Shown here: one piece after another, positions 57,501 through 64,000 of the stretch
Numbering within the stretch: position 1 is the first letter of the stretch
How the letters are laid out: the number at the start of each line of letters is the position of its first letter
Source of the DNA: Chitinophaga pollutisoli
Lineage (GTDB): Bacteria; Bacteroidota; Bacteroidia; Chitinophagales; Chitinophagaceae
Reading direction: 5' to 3'
Length of the DNA stretch: 64,000 bases
Assembly: GCF_038396755.1 (NCBI RefSeq)
Contig: NZ_CP149822.1
Span: 3,162,001-3,226,000 of the forward strand
Translations under genes and position numbers: made by a program
The notes under the pieces: model-generated
The model's input: only the letters and a program-made list of their open reading frames with translations
Told to the model about the DNA's origin: nothing
Databases searched by the model: none

Positions 57501-58323
57501 CGGCTTCCGTTTTGGCGGCCGCCACAGTAGATTCGACTTTCTTGATGGTGGGATCGAGCACGCGGAGGAAGGGTTTGCCATTGAGGTACGAGAACGCGAA
57601 CTTGCCTTCGAGGTCGTCGCTCAGGGAGTATCCGTAAGAGGAGAGGAGTTTGTTTTTCTCCTTGTCCCAGTTGCGGAGCGTATCGAAATAGAAAGGCCCG
57701 TGGGCGTTGAGGAGCTGCAAAAAAAGCGCGGTCTTGTGAACGCAAAGCGGATGCTCGTGCTCGTCGCAGGTGCAATGGGTATCGAAATTCCGTTCTTCGT
57801 TCCGTTGCAGGATGAGCGGATATTTCTTCCCGTCGGCCCGGAGTTCCGCTTCCACCTTCTCATCTTTCGCGGATTTGATAACAGCCTGCGTTTTGCGCAG
57901 GATGCGGTCGGCTTCGGAAAGGATGTGGTTGGAAGTCAGCAGTTTGATGGTTTTGAGGTCGATCGACTTCATTTTCACCAAAGTATGTTGCTGGTCGTAT
58001 TGCGTGTCGAAAGCGTCGAAATGGTTCCTGTCCAGCATTTCCTGGAGCTGGAAGAGGGCGGCGGCTTCGTGGCGGCAGATGTCTCCCAGGTTGTAGGGGC
58101 ACTGGCACCGCACGCTCATGGTCGCCGGCTCGTTGTATTTGCTGATGGTAACTTTGTAGTAATTGGCATGCGTGTCGCTCTTCACCCGGAACGAAGCCGA
58201 ACGAAGCACGGGATCGCCTTCCATCAACTCAACGCCGCCGGTGGCGAATATGCGTTTCCCCCGCCGGATCACCTCATCGGTGCCGTTATTATATACATAT
58301 TTTAATAAATGGGGTAGCGACAT
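54589..58323 (-). CDS. SNF2-family helicase with two SWIM-type zinc fingers
   Basis: A 1244-residue Swi2/Snf2 ATPase. SWIM finger one is CQCPYNLGDICRH (C73, C75, C83, H85), and a second CxC-CxH unit lies at C184, C186, C194, H196 (CTCDEHEHPLCVH). The ATPase starts with the YQESGFQWLNYL segment, Walker A DDMGLGKTVQALTF, DESQAIKN and ends with the helicase C-terminal motifs VFLISLKAGGVGLNLTAADY and QAIDRTHRIGQTK. It probably remodels protein-DNA complexes, such as stalled RNA polymerase, as RapA does. It is a single gene. Confidence 0.92.
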   Translation of the reverse strand: MSLPHLLKYVYNNGTDEVIRRGKRIFATGGVELMEGDPVLRSASFRVKSDTHANYYKVTISKYNEPATMSVRCQCPYNLGDICRHEAAALFQLQEMLDRNHFDAFDTQYDQQHTLVKMKSIDLKTIKLLTSNHILSEADRILRKTQAVIKSAKDEKVEAELRADGKKYPLILQRNEERNFDTHCTCDEHEHPLCVHKTALFLQLLNAHGPFYFDTLRNWDKEKNKLLSSYGYSLSDDLEGKFAFSYLNGKPFLRVLDPTIKKVESTVAAAKTEAAEPEETLTVTRRLGVVLNANDKLFPYFQAELVSGDANEDETEFVSLVNRIDLGKYVDFYLFKEKDRDLISPIRKLQHSEVNKFLNKNSPFAGIWENIMHESESGLPMETMELIVEYLQPKIAKLFPMLAEHKLVFILRDGQPFKTKNLQLLEVSGDPLKPYFKAGNGGDHIEVTAWVDIEGESVNVSANQWASPLLFLYNNVLYYFDNPKDSIHLLQYQEHHSVRVPTNDWQDFLKESILPLGKEYAVQYDASLLAEVDDIIPENRVYLKEMGETFVIQPAFSYHGHDVEWNDETRITVQEGNKVLVIHRNKEAEDAFVNRIRALHTNFSVHSNYNYFFLRAKEALKNNWFFLFFDALKEMDVRVFGFEQLRNFRFSASKPVTNLQISSGIDWFDAQVEVVYGDQKVGIRDIKRALANKQNYVQLADGSLGLLPEEWLKKYSLLFKIGEEKDKGAGLKLSKYNFSVIDELYEFIDDEAILVELDEKRRKLLKFDEIRNVPLPGNLNANLRPYQESGFQWLNYLDEVKWGGILADDMGLGKTVQALTFIQHYKNRHEQCTMLVVCPTTLIYNWENEIKKFTPGITWHIHHGPQRLRISEELAKFDVIITTYGTLRSDVQLLMKIDFDYVILDESQAIKNPQSKVTKAAQLLNTRNRIALSGTPMQNNTFDIYAQMNFLNPGMLGSVDFFRNEFATPIDKFQDEERKEHLKKLIYPFILRRTKEQVAKDLPEKIETVIFCEMDPEQRHIYDAYRNSYRSKILGVIEDQGMERSQLTILQGLMKLRQICDSPAILNEAEKYPNHSVKLHELTREISENISNHKVLVFSQFLGMLGLIKDRLAHQKIPYEYFDGSTSTQDREKAIQNFQNNEECRVFLISLKAGGVGLNLTAADYVYIVDPWWNPAVEQQAIDRTHRIGQTKNIFAYRMICKDTVEEKILELQERKKSLVKDIIADDSGFIKKLTKEDVLYLFS

Positions 58324-58551
58324 GCTTTTCTTCCGATTGCCTTCTTTTGCATAAGCCGGGGTTATATGACTGCGGGCACTGCCGGGATCTTCACTCGATT
58401 CTTCTGTTTTTCTTCACTATTCCATACAATGACGGCTCATAAAAAGGCAATCCACAAAAGTAAGCAAAAAAATCTGAATTGAAAGGCCGAAACAGGCCCT
58501 AAAGCGCTCCTTCCCGCAAAAAAATGTACACCTCAAATGGAAAAATATCCA

Positions 58552-58582
58552 TTGAGTACCGGGGGGCGCGACCGTACTTTTG
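58552..58582 (+). promoter_or_regulatory. Promoter of the DoxX gene
   Basis: TTG (58552-58554) and TACTTTTG (58575-58582) are 20 bases apart, a full match to the Bacteroidota promoter. The ATG at 58597 follows closely. Confidence 0.75.
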
Positions 58583-58596
58583 TATAAAAATTTTCT

Positions 58597-59043
58597 ATGG
58601 GAAACACCTTTTCAATCAATGAATCAAAAGGCCTGAACCTCGGTCTTACCGTTCTCCGCGTGGGCGTGGGCGTATTGTTCTTCATCTTCGGCTGGCAGAA
58701 ACTGGCCGGCGGCGAGCAATTATGGACTATGATCGGCGGCGCCATGAACTTCCTCGGCATATCATTCGCCCCCACTTTCTGGGGATTGCTCGCTACCATA
58801 GCTGAATTCGCAGGCGGGTTGCTCCTGGCCCTGGGCCTCTTCACCCGCTGGGCTTCCGCATCGCTCGTTGCTACCATGATCGTGGCCGTGATCCTCAAAG
58901 CCAACACCGGAACGGGAATGGCCGACGTTTCCTCGCCGTTGTTGGCCCTCCTGATTACCCTCGCTTTCGCGCTGGGCGGCGCGGGCGCATGGTCGCTGGA
59001 TAACCTGCTGGCTAAAAAGAAATCTTCCGCTGCGCTGGCATAA
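58597..59043 (+). CDS. DoxX-family membrane protein
   Basis: A 148-residue protein with four helices (LTVLRVGVGVLFFIFGWQKL, FWGLLATIAEFAGGLLLALG, ASLVATMIVAVILKANTG and LLALLITLAFALGG). RVGVGVLFFIFGWQKL and the EFAGGLLLALGLFTR motif are typical of DoxX. The family links to thiosulfate-quinone oxidoreduction or redox stress; in Bacteroidota the role is unclear. Monocistronic, with promoter and terminator. Confidence 0.88.
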   Translation: MGNTFSINESKGLNLGLTVLRVGVGVLFFIFGWQKLAGGEQLWTMIGGAMNFLGISFAPTFWGLLATIAEFAGGLLLALGLFTRWASASLVATMIVAVILKANTGTGMADVSSPLLALLITLAFALGGAGAWSLDNLLAKKKSSAALA

Positions 59044-59066
59044 CGCCACGCATCCGGAAACCAACC

Positions 59067-59104
59067 AAAAAGGGTGAGCTTTCATAAAGAAACTCACCCT
59101 TTTA
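59067..59104. terminator. Terminator between DoxX and comB genes
   Basis: The stem AAAAGGGTGAG/CTCACCCTTTT extended by TTTC/GAAA with one bulge encloses loop ATAAA. It is flanked by A and T runs and can serve both convergent genes. Confidence 0.8.
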
Positions 59105-59123
59105 CGTATATGCTTGCCAGCAA

Positions 59124-59849
59124 CTATTTCTCTTTCACCAATTCCCCGTTCTGCAGAATCGGCAGCACATTGGCACCGTCCGGCGTAAGGCAGAAACGGA
59201 TATCTTCCTCCAGGCCATAACGGGCCAGGCGCTGGAAGTGCGAAGCTTTTTTCATAAATCCGAATAAGTCGCTTTTCGCGCTGTGGTACAGCGTTTCGGC
59301 AGCCAGGGCCGAGTCGCAGTTTACATCAAAGTGCTCCTTGATACGGCTTACCACCGCACCGGCGAAGAGCGTGTCTTCCATATTCACCCTGTCTTTCCAC
59401 GCCGCACACCCGAGTATCACATTCTGCCCCTGCGAAATCAGGTACTCGCAAACGGAGGAAATGTTCGGGAAAGATCCGGTGATGATCTGCACCGCGTCTT
59501 TCGCCATGTGCAACAATTTGGTACCGTTGGTGGTAGTCAGCACCAGCACCTTTCCCTCGATGAACTCCACCGGGTATTCGAAGGGGGAATTACCGTGCAA
59601 CAGCCCGTCCGCGATCTTGCCGTCGCGCTCGCCCGCCGTGATGGCGTTGAGCTGTCGGCCGATGTTCACACATTCTTCCACCGTAGCCACGGGGATCACC
59701 TTGGCGGCGCCGTTGTGCAATGCGGTACAGATGGTGGAGGTGGCCCGCAGCACGTCGATAATCACCACGATGCTGTTCTTCACGTCGAACAGGTGCAGTA
59801 GTGCGGGAGACAGGCATACTTCCAGCCTGGGTTTGATAATCTCGCTCAT
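59124..59849 (-). CDS. comB: ComB-like 2-phosphosulfolactate phosphatase family protein
   Basis: A 241-residue ComB fold protein. Conserved magnesium/phosphate motifs are IIDVLRATSTICTAL (near 31-45), TAGERDGK and LTTTNGTKLL. ComB removes phosphate from 2-phospho-3-sulfolactate in coenzyme M synthesis of archaea; Bacteroidota members occur without coenzyme M and may act on sulfolactate or cysteate routes, or on other phosphates. It lies 13 bases after an SRPBCC gene, in a unit led by gcvT. Confidence 0.85.
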   Translation of the reverse strand: MSEIIKPRLEVCLSPALLHLFDVKNSIVVIIDVLRATSTICTALHNGAAKVIPVATVEECVNIGRQLNAITAGERDGKIADGLLHGNSPFEYPVEFIEGKVLVLTTTNGTKLLHMAKDAVQIITGSFPNISSVCEYLISQGQNVILGCAAWKDRVNMEDTLFAGAVVSRIKEHFDVNCDSALAAETLYHSAKSDLFGFMKKASHFQRLARYGLEEDIRFCLTPDGANVLPILQNGELVKEK

Positions 59850-59862
59850 TCTTCTTTATATA

Positions 59863-60336
59863 TTAATCCAGGATCACACGCCACTTTTCGCTCTCTGCGT
59901 AGTCCTTGATGATTTGATTGCGTAATTCCAGCAGGCGGCGCATGTACCGTTTCAGGTACATCTTTTCAAACCATTTTCCGAAAATGCCGTATGGCGTCCC
60001 GAATTCCAGCACATCGATCATCACCGTTCCGTTATCGATTTCCCGGAAAAAATGATCGTGCTTCATATGCCTGAAATCGCCTTTTTCCATCTCGTCGGTA
60101 AAATGTCCATGTTTCTGCATGGCGGTGATGCGGGTGGTCAGCTCCCGGGTTTTGCCCAGGTGCTTCGCGCGCCAGGTCACGGATTCGTCGTATTCGATCA
60201 GCCCGTTGGTCCGCCCGCGTATGGCCTCCTCTTTCAGGTGCGACATACTGCGCTTGTGAAGCGTGATGCTCCGGCTGAGGTCGAACACCCTTTGCAACGG
60301 GGCATGGATGACCGTGGTCAGATGAATACTTGGCAT
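59863..60336 (-). CDS. SRPBCC-superfamily protein
   Basis: A 157-residue START/Bet-v1-like protein. LTTVIHAPLQRVFDLSRSIT at the start and the C-terminal TPYGIFGKWFEKMYLKRYMR helix with FREIDNGTVMIDVLEF before it fit the ligand-binding SRPBCC fold seen in Bacteroidota cell-division-inhibitor-like proteins. The frame reaches 60369, but the ATG at 60336 is the usual start. It is placed between gcvT and comB; the ligand is unknown. Confidence 0.78.
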   Translation of the reverse strand: MPSIHLTTVIHAPLQRVFDLSRSITLHKRSMSHLKEEAIRGRTNGLIEYDESVTWRAKHLGKTRELTTRITAMQKHGHFTDEMEKGDFRHMKHDHFFREIDNGTVMIDVLEFGTPYGIFGKWFEKMYLKRYMRRLLELRNQIIKDYAESEKWRVILD

Positions 60337-60423
60337 AGCGGTTCTACGGTTTAAAAAGATATGGTCCAACGGTTGTGCTGCTGTAACGCTGCGCCGGGCT
60401 TAATTGGTATGCTTTCCGGGAAA

Positions 60424-61512
60424 TTATCCGAGGAAGGGCACTTTCACCACTTTGGCCTTCAGCAGTTTGTCACGAACAGCAATATAGATATCGGAATCCA
60501 ATGCTGCAAACGCTGTTTTTACATACCCTAGCCCTACCGCTTTCTGGAGGGAAGGGGACTGGGTGCCGGAGGTAACCCGTCCGATCACGTTGCCTTCCGC
60601 ATCCTTGATTTCGTAATCGTGGCGGGGGATGCCTTTGTCCACCATTTCAAAACCCACCAGTTTCTGCTGCAGGCCGTCGGCTTTCTGTTTTTCGAAAATA
60701 GCGCGGGAAGGGAAGTCTTTGGTGAACTTGGTGATCCAACCCAATCCGGCTTCCATGGGGCTGGTACGGTCGTCGATATCGTTCCCGTAGAGGCAGAAAC
60801 CCATTTCAAGGCGCAGCGTGTCGCGCGCGCCGAGGCCAACGGGCTTGATGTTATGGGAAGCGCCCGCCGCAAAAATGGCATCCCAGATCTTGTCGGCCGC
60901 GCCATCTTTATCTTCAAAATAAATCTCCACTCCGCCGGCGCCGGTATAACCCGTGGCGCTGATCAGCACGTTTTCCACGCCCGCGAAAGTGCCTTTCACG
61001 AACGTGTAATATTTCAGGTTCACGATGTCTTTGTCGGTCAGGGTCTGCAGCACGCTGGTGGCATTAGGCCCCTGGATGGCGAGCAGGCAGGTTTTATCGG
61101 AAATGTCATGCATTTCGACATTGTTGGTATTGAACTGGCTGATCCAATTCCAGTCTTTCTCGATGTTGCTGGCGTTTACCACCAGCATATAGGTTTTATT
61201 CTCTTCGATGCAATACACGAGCAGGTCGTCTACAATGCCGCCTTCGTTGTTCGGCAGGCAGGAATACTGCGCTTTGCCTGCGGTGAGCTTGGACGCGTCG
61301 TTGCTGGTCACCCGCTGGATGAGATCCAGGGCATGTTCGCCTTTGAGCATGAATTCGCCCATGTGGCTGACGTCAAATACCCCTACACTATTGCGCACGG
61401 CGGCATGTTCGTCGTTGATACCCGAATAGGAAATGGGCATGTTGTAGCCCGCAAACGGAGCCATTTTGGCCCCCAGCGCAATGTGTTTTTGTGTAAATGG
61501 CGTGTTTTTCAT
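60424..61512 (-). CDS. gcvT: Aminomethyltransferase (glycine cleavage T protein)
   Basis: A 362-residue Gcv[50 protein letters not shown] with the catalytic-site YSC..N.GGI..D pattern, and [16 protein letters not shown] bind folate and the aminomethyl group. It transfers the methylene group from GcvH to tetrahydrofolate. Other gcv genes are not here. The frame extends to 61557, upstream of the predicted transcript start, so the ATG at 61512 (or 61527) is chosen; [17 protein letters not shown] matches relatives. Confidence 0.93.
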   Translation of the reverse strand: MKNTPFTQKHIALGAKMAPFAGYNMPISYSGINDEHAAVRNSVGVFDVSHMGEFMLKGEHALDLIQRVTSNDASKLTAGKAQYSCLPNNEGGIVDDLLVYCIEENKTYMLVVNASNIEKDWNWISQFNTNNVEMHDISDKTCLLAIQGPNATSVLQTLTDKDIVNLKYYTFVKGTFAGVENVLISATGYTGAGGVEIYFEDKDGAADKIWDAIFAAGASHNIKPVGLGARDTLRLEMGFCLYGNDIDDRTSPMEAGLGWITKFTKDFPSRAIFEKQKADGLQQKLVGFEMVDKGIPRHDYEIKDAEGNVIGRVTSGTQSPSLQKAVGLGYVKTAFAALDSDIYIAVRDKLLKAKVVKVPFLG

Positions 61513-61554
61513 GTCTTGAATTTTCATTTTTGTTGTAACCCTTTCTGAGCGGGG

Positions 61555-61586
61555 CAAATTTAGTATTTAATTTATGGATTGGACAA
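61555..61586 (-). promoter_or_regulatory. Promoter of gcvT
   Basis: On the minus strand TTG (61586-61584) and TAAATTTG (61562-61555) are 21 bases apart. The predicted start of transcription (about 61548) lies inside the longest gcvT frame and excludes the upstream ATG. Confidence 0.6.
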
Positions 61587-61647
61587 CCGGAAGCCTCCGG
61601 CCAGACAATCCCATGATAAATAATGAGTTCATCCCGGCTATTCGTCT

Positions 61648-61655
61648 TATTTTTG
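61648..61655 (+). promoter_or_regulatory. -7 element for the M28 peptidase gene
   Basis: TATTTTTG matches TAnnTTTG, 17 bases before the GTG chosen as start. The -33 position has no good TTG. Confidence 0.5.
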
Positions 61656-61672
61656 CCCCAAAACCCATCGGA

Positions 61673-63295
61673 GTGAAAAAGCTTTACCTCATCCTGCCCC
61701 TGGCTGGTTTGGCGCTCACCGCCTACCCCCAGAAAAAAGCGGACCGAAAAACCCTCGGGAACCTCCAGGCACACGTAGCCTATCTCGCATCCGACAAGCT
61801 CGAAGGCCGCCGGACCGGCACCGCCGGCGAGCAACTCGCGGCCGAATACATCTCCCAGCAGATGAAAATCATCGGCCTGGCGCCCAAAGGGACCGACGGG
61901 TACCTGCAAACATTCATCGTCCGCGAAGGGCTCGAAGCCGGCCCCAACGCCCGCTTCTCCATCAACGGCAATGCCCTCCGGCCAGGTGAACAATTCCTCC
62001 CCCTGCCTTTCAGCGCCCGTAAAAGCGCCAAAGGCGACGTGCTCCCGGGCGTCAACGAAATCGACAACGTCTGGCTCATCGACGTACAAAAATCCAAAGA
62101 CGAAATAAATCCCCACGCCTCACCACTGGAATTCTACCTGAAAAAGACCAAAGCTGCCATTGAAAGCCATGCCACCGGCATCGTATTCTTCAACGGCGGG
62201 GAAGACCTCCAAACCGCCAGCCAGTGGCTCGACCTCCCCCACGAAACCCTGTCCATCCCCGCCATCTGGGTAGGAGCAGACGGGAGCAAGGCGCTATCGG
62301 CCGACGATGCCAACGGCTTCCAGCTGGAGCTCCAGGCCGAACTGGTACCGTCCAGGCGCACGGGTACCAATGTAATCGGGTACATCGATAACGGCGCCCC
62401 CGCCACGGTAGTCATCGGCGCGCATTACGACCATTTGGGTTATGGTGAAGACCGAAACTCCATGTCCCCCGATGAAAAATCGATCCACAACGGGGCCGAC
62501 GACAATGCTTCCGGCACCGCCGCCCTCCTGGAAGTAGCGCGGTTGCTGAAGGAATCCAAACTCAAGAGCGCCAATTACGCCATCGTCGCCTTTTCCGGCG
62601 AAGAACTGGGACTGTTCGGCAGTAAATATTTCGCGGAAAAAGGCCCTGTACCCATGCAGCAGGTGAATTACATGGTGAATATGGACATGGTGGGCCGGCT
62701 GTCGGCCGAGAAAGGGCTGCAGATTGGCGGTTATGGCACTTCCCCTTCCTGGGGCCAGGTGGTGCCGGCCGCGTTGCCGAAAGGGCTGAAGGTAAGTTAC
62801 GACTCTTCCGGCCTGGGGCCCTCCGACCATGCTTCGTTTTACCTGAAAAACGTGCCCGTGCTGTTTTTCTTTACCGGCACCCACGGCGATTACCATAAAC
62901 CCGGCGATGATGCGGAAAAGATTAATTACGACGGGCAGCTGACCATCGTAAAAACCGTATACGGCGTTATCGAAAAAACGAACGGCAAACCCAAACTGGC
63001 TTTCAGCAAAACGCGCGACCCGCAACCCATGACAGGCAACGGTTTCACCGTAACACTCGGCATTATGCTCGATTATACCTACAACGGTGGCGCCAAAATA
63101 GAAGCCGTGCGCGACGGGAAGCCCGCCAAAGCGGCCGGCATCCTCGCGGGAGACGTGATCGTGCAACTGGGCGAATACCCCGTTACCGACGCCATGACCT
63201 ATACAAAGGCCCTCGGTACTTTCAAAGCGGGCGACAGCACCACGGTGAAAGTGAAGCGCGGAAGCGAGGAGAAAGTATTTGACATTCAATTTTAA
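61673..63295 (+). CDS. M28-family zinc peptidase with PDZ domain
   Basis: A 540-residue exported peptidase starting at GTG, with a signal peptide (VKKLYLILPLAGLALTAYPQ). Metal and catalytic motifs are VIGAHYDHLG, NGADDNASGTAALLE, FSGEELGLFGS, NMDMVGR and GPSDHASFY; a PA-type insert precedes them. A PDZ domain at the end (PAKAAGILAGDVIVQLGEYP) could hold substrate. The frame begins at 61574, but that part reads through the -7 element and lacks a signal peptide; GTG at 61673 gives one. It probably cleaves peptides in the periplasm or envelope. Confidence 0.88.
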   Translation: MKKLYLILPLAGLALTAYPQKKADRKTLGNLQAHVAYLASDKLEGRRTGTAGEQLAAEYISQQMKIIGLAPKGTDGYLQTFIVREGLEAGPNARFSINGNALRPGEQFLPLPFSARKSAKGDVLPGVNEIDNVWLIDVQKSKDEINPHASPLEFYLKKTKAAIESHATGIVFFNGGEDLQTASQWLDLPHETLSIPAIWVGADGSKALSADDANGFQLELQAELVPSRRTGTNVIGYIDNGAPATVVIGAHYDHLGYGEDRNSMSPDEKSIHNGADDNASGTAALLEVARLLKESKLKSANYAIVAFSGEELGLFGSKYFAEKGPVPMQQVNYMVNMDMVGRLSAEKGLQIGGYGTSPSWGQVVPAALPKGLKVSYDSSGLGPSDHASFYLKNVPVLFFFTGTHGDYHKPGDDAEKINYDGQLTIVKTVYGVIEKTNGKPKLAFSKTRDPQPMTGNGFTVTLGIMLDYTYNGGAKIEAVRDGKPAKAAGILAGDVIVQLGEYPVTDAMTYTKALGTFKAGDSTTVKVKRGSEEKVFDIQF

Positions 63296-63317
63296 GCCCA
63301 TTTTTTTATCTTGCGGC

Positions 63318-63698
63318 ATGCGTTATATATATATGGCCGCGGCCCTGCTGGCATTTTCGTGCAACCAGGTACGTGAGCAAACGGATACCACGAATTACCA
63401 GGTGATAGGAGAGAAGTGCTACGTGCTGCGCCAGCATCCGCTGCAAGACAGTGCCGTGAGCATCGCGAAAGACAGTATCGTGCAGTATCTGGACGGCCAG
63501 GGTTTCACCGCCAAATTCATTGAAAAAGATAGTCTGATGTTCCAGCGGGCCAACGGCCAGCAGGTGGCGATCATATTGCCCACGGCGCAGAACGCGTGGG
63601 AGTCGAATGCGATTATCGTGTTCGACCCGCAAAAAAACCCTTTGTTCGTGAACCTGCACAAGGGCACGGCACAGGTGAGACAGTACGCCGGACAGTAA
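63318..63698 (+). CDS. Small lipoprotein, unknown
   Basis: A 126-residue lipoprotein with lipobox LLAFSC (cysteine at residue 15). The mature part has no recognised domain: QVIGEKCYVLRQHPL, FTAKFIEKDSLMFQ and NAIIVFDPQKNPLFVN are its main blocks. The frame reaches upstream to 63279, but the ATG at 63318 puts the lipobox at the right distance. It follows the peptidase gene by 22 bases and is likely cotranscribed. Confidence 0.72.
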   Translation: MRYIYMAAALLAFSCNQVREQTDTTNYQVIGEKCYVLRQHPLQDSAVSIAKDSIVQYLDGQGFTAKFIEKDSLMFQRANGQQVAIILPTAQNAWESNAIIVFDPQKNPLFVNLHKGTAQVRQYAGQ

Positions 63699-63773
63699 GC
63701 CACATTATCCCGACAGCAGACACTAACAGACAGTAGCCAACATCAAACCCTTAGAATATCCTAATCCCTGACC

Positions 63774-64000
63774 ATGCATCAACACATACGGGTGACGGCG
63801 GAAGCCGTCGTACTCCGGTACTCTTCCAAAGAAGGCATGATGGTGTTGCTGACCAAGCGCACTATTCCGCCGCATATATTTAAATGGGGCCTTCCGGGAG
63901 GATTCGTCCATAACGACGAGCCCCTCGAGGCCTGCGTGCACCGTGAATTGAAAGACGAAACAGGCCTTCGGGCCAATTACCTGGAGCAGATGAGCACCTG
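63774..64000 (+). CDS. NUDIX hydrolase, N-terminal part
   Basis: The gene runs off the right edge; 75 residues are seen. Translation from the ATG at 63774 gives MHQHIRVTAEAVVLRYSSK and the NUDIX box GGFVHNDEPLEACVH followed by RELKDETGL, matching Gx5Ex7REUxEExGU with D for one E. KWGLPGGF before it is typical of the ADP-ribose/NrtR-like branch found in Bacteroidota regulators of sugar or NAD metabolism. The C-terminus, which would show any winged-helix domain, is outside the window. Confidence 0.85.
   Translation, partial: MHQHIRVTAEAVVLRYSSKEGMMVLLTKRTIPPHIFKWGLPGGFVHNDEPLEACVHRELKDETGLRANYLEQMST

Noticed and set aside
55648..58305. An 885-codon open frame antisense to the SNF2 gene
   Set aside because: No family features; the minus-strand helicase motifs are unmistakable.

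Overview
The window looks like a chromosomal stretch of a Bacteroidota bacterium, most likely a Chitinophagaceae relative (Chitinophaga-like). The reasons are promoters of the Bacteroidota type (-7 element TAnnTTTG, often with a -33 TTG about 20 bases upstream), genes typical of the phylum (batD/batE, a GLPGLI protein next to a carboxypeptidase-regulatory-domain outer-membrane barrel, LytS/LytTR pair, futalosine-route mqnC, group III truncated hemoglobin, DUF2007) and a GC-rich codon third position. There are no rRNA or tRNA genes, no CRISPR array and no recognisable transposase. The first and last genes are cut by the window edges.

Layout. 1-4.7 kb: LytS/LytTR two-component tail, frameshifted batE, batD and a short-chain dehydrogenase. 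4.8-11.4 kb: housekeeping genes, including a four-gene phospholipid/membrane operon (CPBP protease, DUF2007, cdsA, psd), dus, a stand-alone NUMOD4/HNH-like protein and proC. 11.4-18.4 kb: an RND efflux operon led by two tandem TetR regulators. 18.4-19.4 kb: a gene-free stretch with related repeats. 19.4-24.3 kb: aspartate-type aminotransferase, dnaN, a sterol-desaturase-type hydroxylase and a lipocalin-like lipoprotein. 24.3-31.9 kb: thiamine operon (TPP riboswitch, thiS, thiC, second thiE, thiD, thiE, thiG, thiH). 32-37.6 kb: MFS exporter, truncated hemoglobin and a three-gene kdnA-kdsB-kdnB cluster predicted to make CMP-8-amino-Kdo for lipopolysaccharide. 38-48.6 kb: D-aminoacylase, an M16 peptidase pair, a retropepsin-like PDZ protein, mqnC and several small genes. 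48.7-54.6 kb: GLPGLI protein and outer-membrane barrel, divergent from a histidine kinase/OmpR regulator pair. 54.6-64 kb: SNF2 helicase, DoxX, comB/SRPBCC/gcvT, an M28 peptidase, a lipoprotein and the start of a NUDIX gene.

The most unusual feature is in the thiamine operon. The second thiE-like gene holds 456 extra bases, exactly 152 codons without a stop, placed at the centre of what becomes a perfect 26-base palindrome once the insert is removed; removal also restores a normal-length family N-terminus. The same operon carries a perfect 90-base tandem repeat (3.3 copies) between thiS and thiC. Other points of note are the 8-amino-Kdo cluster, spaced GTTAA boxes between the GLPGLI and kinase genes that look like an OmpR-type operator, two single-base homopolymer frameshifts (batE and the outer-membrane barrel), a repeat-bearing intergenic region after the efflux operon, and a possible structured RNA near 23.5 kb.
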